A stretch of 64,000 nucleotides of DNA from JACQFK01 sp964619955 (GCA_964619955.1 CAZUJF010000004.1:62001-126000); one strand, 5' to 3'. Shown: positions 17,172 through 26,257, counted from the first letter of the stretch. Numbers and translations: made by a program. Notes: a model not told the origin generated them from the letters alone.

Positions 17172-18548
17172 TTATCCCGGCGGGCCCGCAGGGGCGCAAG
17201 GGCGTGCGAGCCGCCGCCACAGCGCGTAGACCGGGAAGCCGGCCAGCGCGATGAGCAGTCCCCAGACGGGGGACCAGTTGCCGTTCCCGATCTCCCCGCG
17301 CACGATGTGGTAGAGCCCGTACGCCGTCCCGAGGATGAAGACGAGCGGCGTCCAGGGGTACAGCGGCGTGCGGAAGGGCCGCGGCGTGTCCGGCTGCCGC
17401 GACCGGAGCACGAGCACCGCGCCCACGGCAAACAGCAGCGCGAACCATTCCACGACGACGAAGTAGGTCGTGAGGTCGTCGAAGAGCCGCCCTGGATTCT
17501 TCGGATCGCGCAGCAGGAACACGAGCAGCATGGCCACGCCGCCCTGCACCAGCAGCGCCGCGACGGGCGTCGCCCAGCGGGGATGCACCCGGCCGAGGAT
17601 GCCGAACGTGAGGCCGTCCTTCGCCAGCGCGTACGCCACGCGCGGCTTGGCCAGGATGTTGCCGTTGAGCGCCCCGAAGACGCTCGCCATGATGCAGGCG
17701 CCCAGCGCGCCCGCCGCCCACTCCCCGAAAAGCCCCGCCATGATCCGCTGCGGCACCTGCTTCGTCTGCTGCATCTCCGCAAGCGGCATGCGGTAGAAAT
17801 ACGCGATGTTCGTGAGGACGTAGAGCCCGACGATGGTCAGCATGCCCGCTACGATGATGCGGGTCATCTTCTGTTCCGCCGCCTTCACCTCGCCGGCGAT
17901 CATGCTCACGGCCACCCAGCCGTCGTAGGCCCAGATCACCGACGCGACGGCGCCGCCGATCGCCGCCCCCTGCAGAGTCCCGCCTCCGAGATTCGAAAAG
18001 CTCCCCTGTCCCGAGAGAAACGACGCCAGGATGATCGCGGCCAGGGCGGCGACCTTGATGATCGTGAAGACGCTCTGGATGGCCGAGCCGAAGCGGGCCC
18101 CGAGCAGATTGAGCCCCGTGAGAAGGGCGATCGTGCCCGCCGCGACGCCGGGAACGAGCCAGCCCTCGGGGGGGATCCCCAGGACTCCGAAGAGCAGCGT
18201 CGCGAAGAAGGTCGCGAGGGCCCCCACGGTCGCCGGCGTGGACACGAGCAGGTAGAGCCAGCCGAACACGAAGGCGGCGGCATCCCCATAGGCCGCGCGC
18301 AGGTAGACGTAGATCCCGCCCGTATGCGGCAGCATCGCGCTGAGCTCCGCCAGCGCCAGCGCGCCGCAGATGCTGATGAGGCCGAAGGCGACCCAGAGGC
18401 CCAGGATGAAGGCCGGATGCGGCGCCGCGTTCGCGAGGGTGTACGGCTTGGCGAAGATGCCGCTGCCGATGGTGATCCCGACGATGAGCGCCGTGCCGCC
18501 CCAGAAGCCGATGACGCGCTTCAGGTCGGGGTCGGCCGGGGCGCTCAT
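17172..18548 (-). CDS. APC-family amino acid permease
   Basis: 458 residues with about 12 membrane segments. The first helix carries the APC substrate motif GITIGSGIF, and the middle has VIWAYDGW and FGALNGNILAKPRVAYALAKDG, typical of the LAT-like branch (L-type/exchanger amino acid carriers). Neighbouring cysteine synthase-rhodanese suggests serine, cysteine or acetylserine as cargo, but this is inference. Confidence 0.88.
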   Translation of the reverse strand: MSAPADPDLKRVIGFWGGTALIVGITIGSGIFAKPYTLANAAPHPAFILGLWVAFGLISICGALALAELSAMLPHTGGIYVYLRAAYGDAAAFVFGWLYLLVSTPATVGALATFFATLLFGVLGIPPEGWLVPGVAAGTIALLTGLNLLGARFGSAIQSVFTIIKVAALAAIILASFLSGQGSFSNLGGGTLQGAAIGGAVASVIWAYDGWVAVSMIAGEVKAAEQKMTRIIVAGMLTIVGLYVLTNIAYFYRMPLAEMQQTKQVPQRIMAGLFGEWAAGALGACIMASVFGALNGNILAKPRVAYALAKDGLTFGILGRVHPRWATPVAALLVQGGVAMLLVFLLRDPKNPGRLFDDLTTYFVVVEWFALLFAVGAVLVLRSRQPDTPRPFRTPLYPWTPLVFILGTAYGLYHIVRGEIGNGNWSPVWGLLIALAGFPVYALWRRLARPCAPAGPPG

Positions 18549-18607
18549 CCCGCGAAGATACTCCGGCCCGCCTGAAGCCGCAACGAAGTCTTGCGCGTAG
18601 TAGGGGC

Positions 18608-19420
18608 ATGAAGACGACGACCCTTCTGGGGCTCCTGCTCCTCTCGGCCTGCGGCACGACCGCCTCCCCGCGGACGGAGCCGGACACCCTCACCCTGCAC
18701 GCCCGCCGGGGCACGGAGGAGACGACCGTCGCCTGGAAGGCCTCGCAGACCGCGCTGATCATCTGCGACATGTGGGACACGCACACCTGCGCGGGCGCGG
18801 CCCGCCGCGTGGCGGCGATGGCCCCGCGGCTCAACGCGTTCGTCGCCGAGGCGCGGCGGCGCGGCGTGCTCATCGTGCACGCCCCCAGCGACGTCACGAA
18901 GTTCTACGACGGCACGCCGGCCCGGGCGCTGGCGAAGAACGCCCCCGAAGCGGCCGCCGCCGCCGACTTCAAATGGCGCAAGCTCGACCCCGCCCGGGAA
19001 GGCGCGCTTCCCGTGGACGACAGCGACTGGTGCGACTGCACGCCGAAGTGCGAGATCAAGAAGATCGAGGAGTCCAAGAAGTGGCCCTGGACCCGGCAGA
19101 TCGCCTCGATCGAGATCCTGCCCGGCGACGCGCTGAGCGACCAGGGCAAGGAGATCCACAACCTCTTCGTCCAGCGCGGCATCACGAACGTGCTGCTCAC
19201 CGGCGTGCACACGAACATGTGCGTGCTCGGGCGCTCCTTCGGCATCCGGCAGCAGGTGATGCTCGGCCGCACGGTCGCGCTCGTGCGGGACCTGACGGAC
19301 TGCCTCTACGATCCGCGCAAGCCGCCGCACGTCTCCCACGACGAGGGCACCGCGCTGCTGGTCGGGCACATCGAGAAGTACTGGTGCCCCTCCGTCCCGA
19401 GCACGGACCTGCGGCCCTGA
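18608..19420 (+). CDS. isochorismatase-family hydrolase, secreted lipoprotein
   Basis: 270 residues. Lipoprotein signal LLLLSACG at the N-terminus. The hydrolase triad appears as Asp in ALIICDMW (about 56), a Lys near WRKLDP or further on, and Cys in GVHTNMCVLGRS (about 202). Extra Cys residues (WCDCTPKC) may bind a metal or form disulfides. It resembles the cysteine hydrolases often seen as exported enzymes in planctomycetes. Substrate unknown. Confidence 0.8.
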   Translation: MKTTTLLGLLLLSACGTTASPRTEPDTLTLHARRGTEETTVAWKASQTALIICDMWDTHTCAGAARRVAAMAPRLNAFVAEARRRGVLIVHAPSDVTKFYDGTPARALAKNAPEAAAAADFKWRKLDPAREGALPVDDSDWCDCTPKCEIKKIEESKKWPWTRQIASIEILPGDALSDQGKEIHNLFVQRGITNVLLTGVHTNMCVLGRSFGIRQQVMLGRTVALVRDLTDCLYDPRKPPHVSHDEGTALLVGHIEKYWCPSVPSTDLRP

Positions 19421-19465
19421 CTTTCCTTTTGGCGGCGCTTCGGCTATCTTCAGTTCACAGCCGAA

Positions 19466-19783
19466 GTGATCACCGAAGCCCTGCCCGTCGTCCACCCTGA
19501 AAACCAGGTCCGCCTGGAGCCGAACTGGCATGTCATCCTGCTGGACGACCAGGATCACTCGTACGAATACGTGATCGAGATGCTGGGCAAGCTCTTCGGA
19601 TACGCGCTGGACAAGGCGCTCGCGATGGCCCGCGAGGTGGACAAGTCCGGCCGCTGCATCGTCTACACCGGCTCCCTCGAGCACGCCGAGGTCAAGCGCG
19701 ACCGGATCCACGGCTACGGCGCGGACTGGCGCATCCCCCGCTGCAAGGGATCGATGAGCGCGACGCTGGAGTGCGCCGAGTAA
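19466..19783 (+). CDS. clpS: ClpS-like adaptor of Clp protease
   Basis: 105 residues, start GTG 19466. It has the ClpS core: WHVILLDDQDHSYEYVIEML (the DD and N-degron pocket region), then HxxA-like helices and IVYTGSLEHAEVKRDRIHGYG, close to the usual C-terminal AE..H..I..YG signature. It would deliver N-degron substrates to ClpA or ClpC. Its stop overlaps the next start by one base (TAATG), so the Rieske protein is translationally coupled. Confidence 0.85.
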   Translation: MITEALPVVHPENQVRLEPNWHVILLDDQDHSYEYVIEMLGKLFGYALDKALAMAREVDKSGRCIVYTGSLEHAEVKRDRIHGYGADWRIPRCKGSMSATLECAE

Positions 19784-20148
19784 TGGACGACTTCGTCGTC
19801 GTGGCCCATCTCTCGCAGGTCCCGCCGGGAGGCCTGCTGCCCGTCCGCGTCGAGAAGGAGGACGTGGTCCTCTACAACATCGACGGGACCCTGCACGCGA
19901 CGCGGGACTTCTGCCCCCACGCGGGGTATCCCCTGTCGCAGAGCCGCCTGCGGGGGAAGTACGTGCGCTGCGCGCTGCACGACTGGGAATTCGACGTCCC
20001 CTGCGGGACCTACACCGGCAACCCGCGGATCCACCTGAAGCGCTACCCGGTGAAGGTGGAGGGCGACGAGATCCTGCTGAGCCTGACCCCCCTGCCCCCG
20101 CCGGTGCCGCCCGCCCCGCCCCCCGCCCTCTCCCGCGACGACGCATAA
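19783..20148 (+). CDS. Rieske [2Fe-2S] ferredoxin-like protein
   Basis: 121 residues from ATG 19783. The cluster ligands are visible: CPHAGYP near residue 46 and CALHDWEF near residue 65 (C-x-H ... C-x2-H). The C-terminus is a Pro-rich tail. It resembles the small ferredoxin subunits of dioxygenase or nitrite-reductase systems. The redox partner is not next to it. Confidence 0.88.
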   Translation: MDDFVVVAHLSQVPPGGLLPVRVEKEDVVLYNIDGTLHATRDFCPHAGYPLSQSRLRGKYVRCALHDWEFDVPCGTYTGNPRIHLKRYPVKVEGDEILLSLTPLPPPVPPAPPPALSRDDA

Positions 20149-20157
20149 CCCACGCAA

Positions 20158-20182
20158 CCAAAAGCAGACGGTCTGTTTTTGG
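20158..20182. repeat. imperfect palindrome related to the 12-kb palindrome
   Basis: A 25-base near-palindrome. Its core at 20161-20179 differs from 12061-12079 at one position (T for G). It also follows a plus-strand gene at a convergent junction, so a termination or structural role is likely. Confidence 0.6.
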
Positions 20183-20186
20183 CCAG

Positions 20187-20221
20187 AAAAAAAGCCGGGG
20201 GCCCCTTTCGGAACCCCCGGC
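20187..20221 (-). terminator. intrinsic terminator for the minus-strand gene at 20242
   Basis: Read on the minus strand: a GCCGGGGG stem (20221-20214) pairs with 20201-20194, followed by seven T (20193-20187). Sits 20 bp after the stop. Confidence 0.85.
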
Positions 20222-20241
20222 GTTTGAATGGCCTTGGAAGA

Positions 20242-21309
20242 CTACTTCACCTTGGTCATGCGGCCGAAGATCTTCAGCTTCTTGAACTGGTTGAGGATGT
20301 CCTCGGCCTTGGCCTTGGCCACGTTCTTGGCCAGCGGGATCACGAGGCGCGTCGTGAGCTCCTTCGCCTCTCCCGGCGTGCAGCCCTTGATCTTCGCGAT
20401 CAACTCCGAAGCCTTGTCGCGCTTCGAGGTGTCCGTGATCTTCGACAAAAAGACGTTGTACAGCTCGCCCAGCGGCGCCGCGGCGGCCGGCGGGGCCTCC
20501 TCTTCCATCGGGGCCTCGGCCAGTTCGGGCTCCGCGACGGCCTCGGGCTCCATCGGCGCCGCCTGGGCCTCCTCGAGCCCCGAGGTGAATTCGCCGGGAT
20601 TGAAGGCCTCTTCGGCCGGGGCCAGCGGCTCCGCCTCCGGCAGCAGGTCCGGCTCGCCGGACGCCGCGGCCGACACGGGGGCGGGTTCCGGGGCCGGGAC
20701 CTCGTCCAGCGCCTCCGGCAGATCCAGCGACTCGCCCTCGCCCGGCATCGACGAGAGCCCTTCCACGCCCACCGCCTTGGGATTGGGGCGCGTGTCCTCC
20801 GCGTACGAAGGCGACGAGGTCATCGACGCCCGCACCGCCCGCGGCGCCTGGGCCTTCAGGACGGCCGTCCCGTTCCCTTCCGGGGCGGGGGGCGGTTCGA
20901 CCAGCTTGAGCTTGCCCAGACGACGGAACAGGAAGCTTTCGTTGCAGTTGGGGCAAACGAAGGCGCTGTTGTCCCACTCGAACGCCAGGCCGGCGGTCGC
21001 GGGGGCCCCGCCCGCCGTGAACTGCGGGCGCACGGGCCAGTTCAGCTTCGGAAGCTTCTGCGCGACCCGGGCGGTCACGCGGAACTCGATGCCCGCCTTC
21101 GACAGGTCGGTCAGCAGCGGCGTGATCGCCTTCACTTCCTGCTTGGTCAGCTTCTGCGCGAAGATGATCGGCGCGCCCTTGCAGACCGCGCCCGCCACCG
21201 CATCCTCGAGGCCGAACGCCCGGGCGAACTGCTGCGAGGCCTCGGCGAGAGATGCGGACTCGACGGATGCGACGATCAGGGTGAACTCACCAGCGGCTTC
21301 GGGTGCCAT
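20242..21309 (-). CDS. zinc-ribbon-like protein with L7/L12-like C-terminal region
   Basis: 355 residues from ATG 21309, which has GGGAGGG nine bases upstream (a TTG three codons earlier is too close to it). It has an N-terminal alpha/beta segment (about 1-95) that looks like half of an L7/L12 C-terminal fold, a Cys pair FVCPNCNESF near residue 118, a long acidic, Pro/Ala/Glu-rich linker (about 150-285), and a C-terminal segment ending KELTTRLVIPLAKNV, AEDILNQFKKLK that again resembles L7/L12 (a GxxxAK turn and a GRMTKVK end). Function unknown; possibly ribosome- or signalling-related. Confidence 0.55.
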   Translation of the reverse strand: MAPEAAGEFTLIVASVESASLAEASQQFARAFGLEDAVAGAVCKGAPIIFAQKLTKQEVKAITPLLTDLSKAGIEFRVTARVAQKLPKLNWPVRPQFTAGGAPATAGLAFEWDNSAFVCPNCNESFLFRRLGKLKLVEPPPAPEGNGTAVLKAQAPRAVRASMTSSPSYAEDTRPNPKAVGVEGLSSMPGEGESLDLPEALDEVPAPEPAPVSAAASGEPDLLPEAEPLAPAEEAFNPGEFTSGLEEAQAAPMEPEAVAEPELAEAPMEEEAPPAAAAPLGELYNVFLSKITDTSKRDKASELIAKIKGCTPGEAKELTTRLVIPLAKNVAKAKAEDILNQFKKLKIFGRMTKVK

Positions 21310-21391
21310 AACGCTCAACCCTCCCAGAGGTGATGCAGCCCAGCCCCAGCTATGAAACGAAGGGCAAGTCTAGCACTCCGATTTTTTCAAG

Positions 21392-22342
21392 TCAACTGCG
21401 CAGGAACTTTCGCTCCTGGTACCAGCGCAGCGTCTCCCTCAACCCCGCCTCCAGGGCGATGCGCGGGGACCAGCCGAGCACCCGCCCCGCCTTCGCCGGA
21501 CTGCAGCACCAGTGGGACTGGGTCATCTCCAGCGCCTTGTCCCGCCCGAAGAGGAGCGGCCGGCCCAGGAGGCGCGCGGCCTCCTCGGCCAGCGCCCCCA
21601 GCCCGCGCAGCACGCGGTCGGGCACGGGAAGCGCCACGGACCCCCCCCCCAGCCCCTCCCCCGCCAGCCCCAGGATCTCCGAAATCGTCCGGGTCTCGGG
21701 ATTGCTCAGGTAGAACACCTCGCCGGCCCCCGCGGGGGATTCCGCGGCGGCAAGCATGCCCTCCACCAGGTCCCGGACGTGGATGAGGCTGAGCCGCTTC
21801 GGCCCGCCGATGACGGGACGGACCCCGGCCGCCACCACTTTGAAGAGATCCAGCAGGCCCAGGTCGCGGGGGCCGTACACCACCGGCGGCCGGATCACCG
21901 TGACGGGCAGACGGTCCCGAAGGCTCCAGACGGCCTGCTCCCCCTCCCATTTCGACTTCCCGTACATCGAGATCGGATCGCAGGGCGTGCTCTCGTCCGC
22001 CTCCGCCCGGGGACCCTGGACCGCGAGGCTGCTCACATGGACGAAGCGGGCGGCCGACGACGCCTCAAAGACCCGGCGCGCCAGGTCCCGGTTGCCCTCG
22101 AGGTAGCCCTCCCAGGCATCCGCCCGAAGGACGCCCGCCACATGGAACACCACGTCGCAGGGGGGAAGGCGGAACGGCCGCGTGAAGTCGAACTCCAGGA
22201 ACTCCGCCGCCGAACCCTCGAGCCAGCGGCGGCGGCTGCTGGAGCGGAGCGCCGCCGACACGCGCCATCCCCTCTCCAGCAGGAGATCGACGAGATGGGA
22301 GCCGACGAACCCGCTCGCTCCCGTGACGATCGCCTTCGGCAT
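21392..22342 (-). CDS. NAD(P)-dependent extended SDR epimerase/dehydratase
   Basis: 316 residues. Nucleotide motif TGASGFVGSHL at the N-terminus, acid residue pair in EFLEFDFT, SSLAV, and the catalytic Tyr-x3-Lys in MYGKSKWEGE. The LSLIHVRDLVEGM segment matches the 3-beta-HSD/nucleoside-sugar epimerase branch. The substrate may be a sugar nucleotide or a sterol/hopanoid-like lipid; it cannot be told from sequence. Confidence 0.85.
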   Translation of the reverse strand: MPKAIVTGASGFVGSHLVDLLLERGWRVSAALRSSSRRRWLEGSAAEFLEFDFTRPFRLPPCDVVFHVAGVLRADAWEGYLEGNRDLARRVFEASSAARFVHVSSLAVQGPRAEADESTPCDPISMYGKSKWEGEQAVWSLRDRLPVTVIRPPVVYGPRDLGLLDLFKVVAAGVRPVIGGPKRLSLIHVRDLVEGMLAAAESPAGAGEVFYLSNPETRTISEILGLAGEGLGGGSVALPVPDRVLRGLGALAEEAARLLGRPLLFGRDKALEMTQSHWCCSPAKAGRVLGWSPRIALEAGLRETLRWYQERKFLRS

Positions 22343-22468
22343 GCCGCCCAGTGTACGGACGTCCTCGCCGCGGCGTAAAGCCCCGAATCCCCTTGACGCG
22401 GCGCGGCGCTTGCCGGAGAGTGAGCCCCCGGACGTCCGGCGGTCGTATCACCCGGGAAAGGAGCCCTC

Positions 22469-23458
22469 TTGATCCAGATCCTGCTCGCGACCCTGCTGGC
22501 CGCCGGGGCCGAACCCGCGCCCCGGGGGATCGCCAAACTCAGCCTCGCCCTGGGCGCCGTCCAGGGCAAGGGCCCCGCCCAGGCGGACTGGGCGCCCCTC
22601 GCCGCGGGCGCGGATCTCGAGGCGGGAACCGCCCTGCGCACCGGCGCCGGCATCCGGGCCGCGCTGGATCTCGCGGACGGCGGCGAACTCCGCCTGGATG
22701 AGAACACCGAGCTGACCCTGGAACAGCCGCGGAAGATCTCGATCAAACACGGCCGGCTCTGGATCCGGATCACCCCGGGCGAGCCCTTCGCCGTCCGGAA
22801 CGAATATGCCACCCTCACCTCGACGGAGTGCGTGGCCGACATGACCTTCACCCCCCGGGTCCCGAACACCGACCAGCAGGCGATGACCGTCGTCTACGTC
22901 TTCGAGGGCAAGAGCCTCGTCGCGTCGCGCAAATACACGCAGGACGTGACCACCGGCTACTGGTGCACGCTTCTGGGCGGACAGCTCAACACGCCCGATC
23001 CCATGGGCGACCCCTTCCTGCCCACGCTCTGGCTGCACCCCCTGCTCCGCGAGCGCGGCCCCGCCGCGGCCCGGGAAACGGACCGCCGCGTGCGCGGGCT
23101 GCTGAGCCGCCTGGCGCGGCAGGCGGACAAGGATCCCTACGAAGCCGCGCTCAAGTCGCTGGGCGAACCCTCCTTCGCGTTCCTGGGCTCGTATCTCGCC
23201 TCGCCGTCGAACCCCTCGGACCTCGCCCGCCGCAACGCCGCGGCGCGGGTCATGGGCGAGGCCGCCACGCTCAAATCCGCCGCCCTGCTGCTGCCGCTGC
23301 TGGGCAACGAGACGCCCGACGTGCGGGTCGTGGCCGCCCGCGGCCTGGCCCGCCTCGGCGGCGGCGATCTCGGCAGGAACGACGCCTACTGGAAGGGCGA
23401 GGACCGGGCCGCCGGCATCAAAGCCTGGGAAGAGTGGATCGCGAAGAACGTCAAATAG
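22469..23458 (+). CDS. secreted FecR-domain plus HEAT-repeat protein
   Basis: 329 residues, start TTG 22469 supported by AAGGAG five bases upstream. After a signal-like N-terminus there is a FecR-like beta domain (about 25-150: GTALRTGAGIRAALDLADGGELRLDENT pattern, ISIKHGRLWIRI). Two or three HEAT-like helical repeats follow near the C-terminus (RRNAAARVMGEAA, VRVVAARGLARLG). It leads the plus-strand run with the sulfurtransferase and YeeE/YedE transporter. Confidence 0.72.
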   Translation: MIQILLATLLAAGAEPAPRGIAKLSLALGAVQGKGPAQADWAPLAAGADLEAGTALRTGAGIRAALDLADGGELRLDENTELTLEQPRKISIKHGRLWIRITPGEPFAVRNEYATLTSTECVADMTFTPRVPNTDQQAMTVVYVFEGKSLVASRKYTQDVTTGYWCTLLGGQLNTPDPMGDPFLPTLWLHPLLRERGPAAARETDRRVRGLLSRLARQADKDPYEAALKSLGEPSFAFLGSYLASPSNPSDLARRNAAARVMGEAATLKSAALLLPLLGNETPDVRVVAARGLARLGGGDLGRNDAYWKGEDRAAGIKAWEEWIAKNVK

Positions 23459-23470
23459 AAGGACCCCTCC

Positions 23471-24355
23471 ATGCTCAGCACCGCCCTCCTGGCCCTCTGC
23501 GCCGTCCAGGACGTGCTCGTCACGACCGACTGGGCCTTCCAGAACCTCCGCAGCGAGAAGGTCCGCTTCGTCGAGGTCAGCGTCGACCCCGGCGTCTATG
23601 AAAAGGGCCACCTGCGCGGGGCCGTGGGATTCAAGTGGCACAGCGAGCTCTGCGATCCCGTGAGCCGGGACATCGTCCCCCAGGACCGCTTCGAAAAACT
23701 CTGCCGCGAGGCGGGCATCTCCGACGACACCACCGTGGTCCTCTACGGCGACCTGAACAACTGGTTCGCCTGCTGGGGCCACTGGATCTTCACGATGTAC
23801 GGCCACACGAACCTCAAGCTGATGGACGGGGGCCGCAAAAAGTGGGAGCTGGAGAAGCGCCCGATGGACACCGCCGTGCCTCAGCCTGCGCCGGGGAATT
23901 TCAAGGCGAAAACCCCCGACCTGAGGCTGCGCGCGCGGCTCGCGGACGTGCTCAAGGTCGTCCGCAAGGAGGAGCCCGGCGTCTTCGTCGACGTGCGCTC
24001 CCCCGACGAACACCACGGCAAGGTCTTCGCCCCGCCGGGGATCCAGGAGCTCTCGATCCGCGCGGGCTGCATCCCCGGCGCGCGCAGCATCCCCTGGAAC
24101 CGCGCGGTGAACGAGGACGGCAGCTTCAAGCCCGTCGACGAGCTCCGCAAGCTCTACGCGGACGCGGGCATCGACGGCAAAGCCCCCGTGATCGCGTACT
24201 GCCGGATCGGCGAACGCTCCAGCCACAGCTGGTTCGTGCTGAAATTCCTGCTCGGCTACGACGCCCGCAACTACGACGGCTCGTGGACCGAGTACGGGAA
24301 CGCGGTCGGCGTCCCGGTCGAAAACAAGGCGGGCACCGTCTGGACGGGCAAATAG
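23471..24355 (+). CDS. thiosulfate/3-mercaptopyruvate sulfurtransferase
   Basis: 294 residues, two tandem rhodanese domains (about 15-130 and 150-285). The active loop in the second is AYCRIGERSSHSW with the catalytic Cys; the first lacks a catalytic Cys in the equivalent place, as is normal. The N-terminus is short and hydrophobic and may be a signal peptide. It lies 12 bp after the FecR gene and 5 bp before the transporter gene, so sulfur from imported thiosulfate may be transferred here. Confidence 0.88.
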   Translation: MLSTALLALCAVQDVLVTTDWAFQNLRSEKVRFVEVSVDPGVYEKGHLRGAVGFKWHSELCDPVSRDIVPQDRFEKLCREAGISDDTTVVLYGDLNNWFACWGHWIFTMYGHTNLKLMDGGRKKWELEKRPMDTAVPQPAPGNFKAKTPDLRLRARLADVLKVVRKEEPGVFVDVRSPDEHHGKVFAPPGIQELSIRAGCIPGARSIPWNRAVNEDGSFKPVDELRKLYADAGIDGKAPVIAYCRIGERSSHSWFVLKFLLGYDARNYDGSWTEYGNAVGVPVENKAGTVWTGK

Positions 24356-24360
24356 GGCGG

Positions 24361-25530
24361 ATGATCCGGACGCTCGCCGCGACCCTCACCGCAGCGGCGC
24401 TGGCGGGGGCCGCGTTTTGGCTGCACGGCGCCCGCGGCTACGGCCGGGACTACTCGTTCATGCTGCTCATGGGCGCCGGCCTCGGCGTCTGCCTGCAGCG
24501 CTCGCAGCTCTGCTTCAACTCCGCGCTGCGGGACCTTTTCCAGAGGCGGGAGCGCAGGGCCTCGACCGGCTTCCTGGCCGCGCTCGCGGCGGGGAGCATC
24601 GGCTACACGATCGTCTATCTCGCTCAGCTGCCCGATCCCGCGCGGTATCTCCCGGACACGGCGCACGTCGGGCCGGCGAGCTGGGTCGGCTTCCTGGGCG
24701 GCTTCCTCTTCGGGTTCGGATTGATCCTGGGCGGCGGCTGCATCAGCGGGCATCTGTTCCGGCTCGGGGAGGGCTCGCTGACGCCGCTCGCGGGGCTGCT
24801 CGCGGTCGTCCCGGGCTGCTGGCTCGGGCTGCTGCTTTGGAACCCGCTCTACCTCTCCACCCTGTCCACCGCCCCGGTCGTCTGGCTGCCCCGCACGTTC
24901 GGGTACGCGGGGTCCCTGACGCTGCAGCTGCTCGCGCTGGCGGGACTCGCCGTTCTGCTGCTGCGGAAGACGCGCGCCGCGCCCCCTCCCCCGCCGGAGC
25001 CCGACGGTCTGCCCGGCGCGCTGCGGACGCTGCTCGTGCGGCGCTGGCCGGCGTGGGTGGGCGGCACGGCGATCGGATTGCTGGGGACCTTCGCGTTCAT
25101 GATCGTCGAGCCGCTCGGGGTGACGTCGCCGTTCGGACGCTGGGCGCGCCTGTCGGGAAGCGCGCTGGGCATGGTCCCGGAACGACTCGAGGGCCTGGAC
25201 CGCATGGCCGGCTGCCGGGCCATCGTCAGCGGGAACCCGCTCACGCCGCCGCTGGTCCTGGTGCTCGCGCTCGTGGCGGGCAGTTTCCTCGCGGCGCTCC
25301 TCTCCGGGGAGTTCCGCCCGCGGCTCGGGACCTGGAAGGGCCGCCTGCGCGCGATCGCCGGAGGCTTCCTCATCGGCCTCGGCGCGTCGGTCTCGCTGGG
25401 CTGTACGATCGGCACGCTGCTTTCGGGAATCATGGCCCATTCGCTGCACGGATGGATCTTCGGGGCGGGGCTGCTGCTCGGCGCCTGGGCGGCGCTCCGG
25501 GGCCCCGCCGCCCCCTGTACAAGCCCCTGA
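24361..25530 (+). CDS. YeeE/YedE-family (TsuA-like) thiosulfate transporter
   Basis: 389 residues with about nine or ten membrane segments. It has the Cys-containing signatures QRSQLCFNSA, LGGGCISGH and SLGCTIGTLLSG that line the thiosulfate path in TsuA-type proteins. The partner TusA-like protein is not adjacent; the sulfurtransferase upstream may take its place. The start at 24361 leaves 5 bp after the preceding stop. Confidence 0.85.
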   Translation: MIRTLAATLTAAALAGAAFWLHGARGYGRDYSFMLLMGAGLGVCLQRSQLCFNSALRDLFQRRERRASTGFLAALAAGSIGYTIVYLAQLPDPARYLPDTAHVGPASWVGFLGGFLFGFGLILGGGCISGHLFRLGEGSLTPLAGLLAVVPGCWLGLLLWNPLYLSTLSTAPVVWLPRTFGYAGSLTLQLLALAGLAVLLLRKTRAAPPPPPEPDGLPGALRTLLVRRWPAWVGGTAIGLLGTFAFMIVEPLGVTSPFGRWARLSGSALGMVPERLEGLDRMAGCRAIVSGNPLTPPLVLVLALVAGSFLAALLSGEFRPRLGTWKGRLRAIAGGFLIGLGASVSLGCTIGTLLSGIMAHSLHGWIFGAGLLLGAWAALRGPAAPCTSP

Positions 25531-25551
25531 GCGGCGGTTACGCTCTGGCCC

Positions 25552-26247
25552 GTGATCACGCATCTCTTCTTCGACGCCGGCAACACGCTGGTCTATCCGA
25601 ACATGGACCTCGTCGCGGAAGTCGTCACCCGCCACGGCGCCCCGGTCGCCGCCGCCGCGCTGGAGGAGGCCGAACTCCACGCGCGGGCCGTGCTGGATCA
25701 TCCGGACGTCATCCGGGACACGAACGACCACACGCGCTGGCTGCTGTATTTCGAGCGCATCCTCGGCCGCTGCGGCGTGACGGATGCCGGCATCCTCCAC
25801 GCCTCGCTGGAGGAGCTCAAGGCGAGGCACCGGAAAAGCAACCTTTGGGAGCGCGTGCCGGCGGACGTGCCGGCGACGCTCGCCCGCCTGCAGGGGCGCT
25901 TCCGGCTCGCCGTCATCTCGAACGCGAACGGGACGGTGCGGGACAAGCTCGTGCGCGTGGGGCTGGCCGGCTACTTCGAAGTCATCCTGGACTCGCACGA
26001 GGAAGGGATCGAGAAGCCCGACCCGAGGATCTTCCAAAGCGCCATGGAGCGGACGGGGGCGCGGCCCGAGGAGTCCGTCTACATCGGCGACATGTACCAC
26101 ATCGACGTGACGGGGTCGCGGGCGGCGGGCATGACGGCGGTGCTGATCGACCCCGCGAACGCGCATCCGGACAAGGCGGTGCCGCGGATCCCGGACCTGG
26201 GGGGCCTGCTCGCGTGGATTGACGCCCTCCCCGGGGCCTCCCTATAA
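25552..26247 (+). CDS. HAD-family hydrolase
   Basis: 231 residues, start GTG 25552. Motif I FFDAGNTLV (nucleophile Asp), motif II VISNANG, Lys in GIEKPDP and motif IV YIGDMYHIDV are all present. The cap is a small helical insertion. A general small phosphatase or dehalogenase; substrate unknown. Confidence 0.82.
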   Translation: MITHLFFDAGNTLVYPNMDLVAEVVTRHGAPVAAAALEEAELHARAVLDHPDVIRDTNDHTRWLLYFERILGRCGVTDAGILHASLEELKARHRKSNLWERVPADVPATLARLQGRFRLAVISNANGTVRDKLVRVGLAGYFEVILDSHEEGIEKPDPRIFQSAMERTGARPEESVYIGDMYHIDVTGSRAAGMTAVLIDPANAHPDKAVPRIPDLGGLLAWIDALPGASL

Positions 26248-26248
26248 T
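26219..26248 (+). promoter_or_regulatory. sigma-70-type promoter of the sigma-54 activator gene
   Basis: TTGACG (26219-26224), 18-base spacer, TATAAT (26243-26248). The predicted start is about 26255, only ~3 bases before the ATG. It overlaps the end of the HAD gene. Confidence 0.6.
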
Positions 26249-26257
26249 CGATTCAGC

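Noticed and set aside
22393..22422. TTGACG before the FecR gene as a promoter
   Set aside because: The sequence at 17-18 bases (GGAGAG/GAGAGT) is a poor -10.
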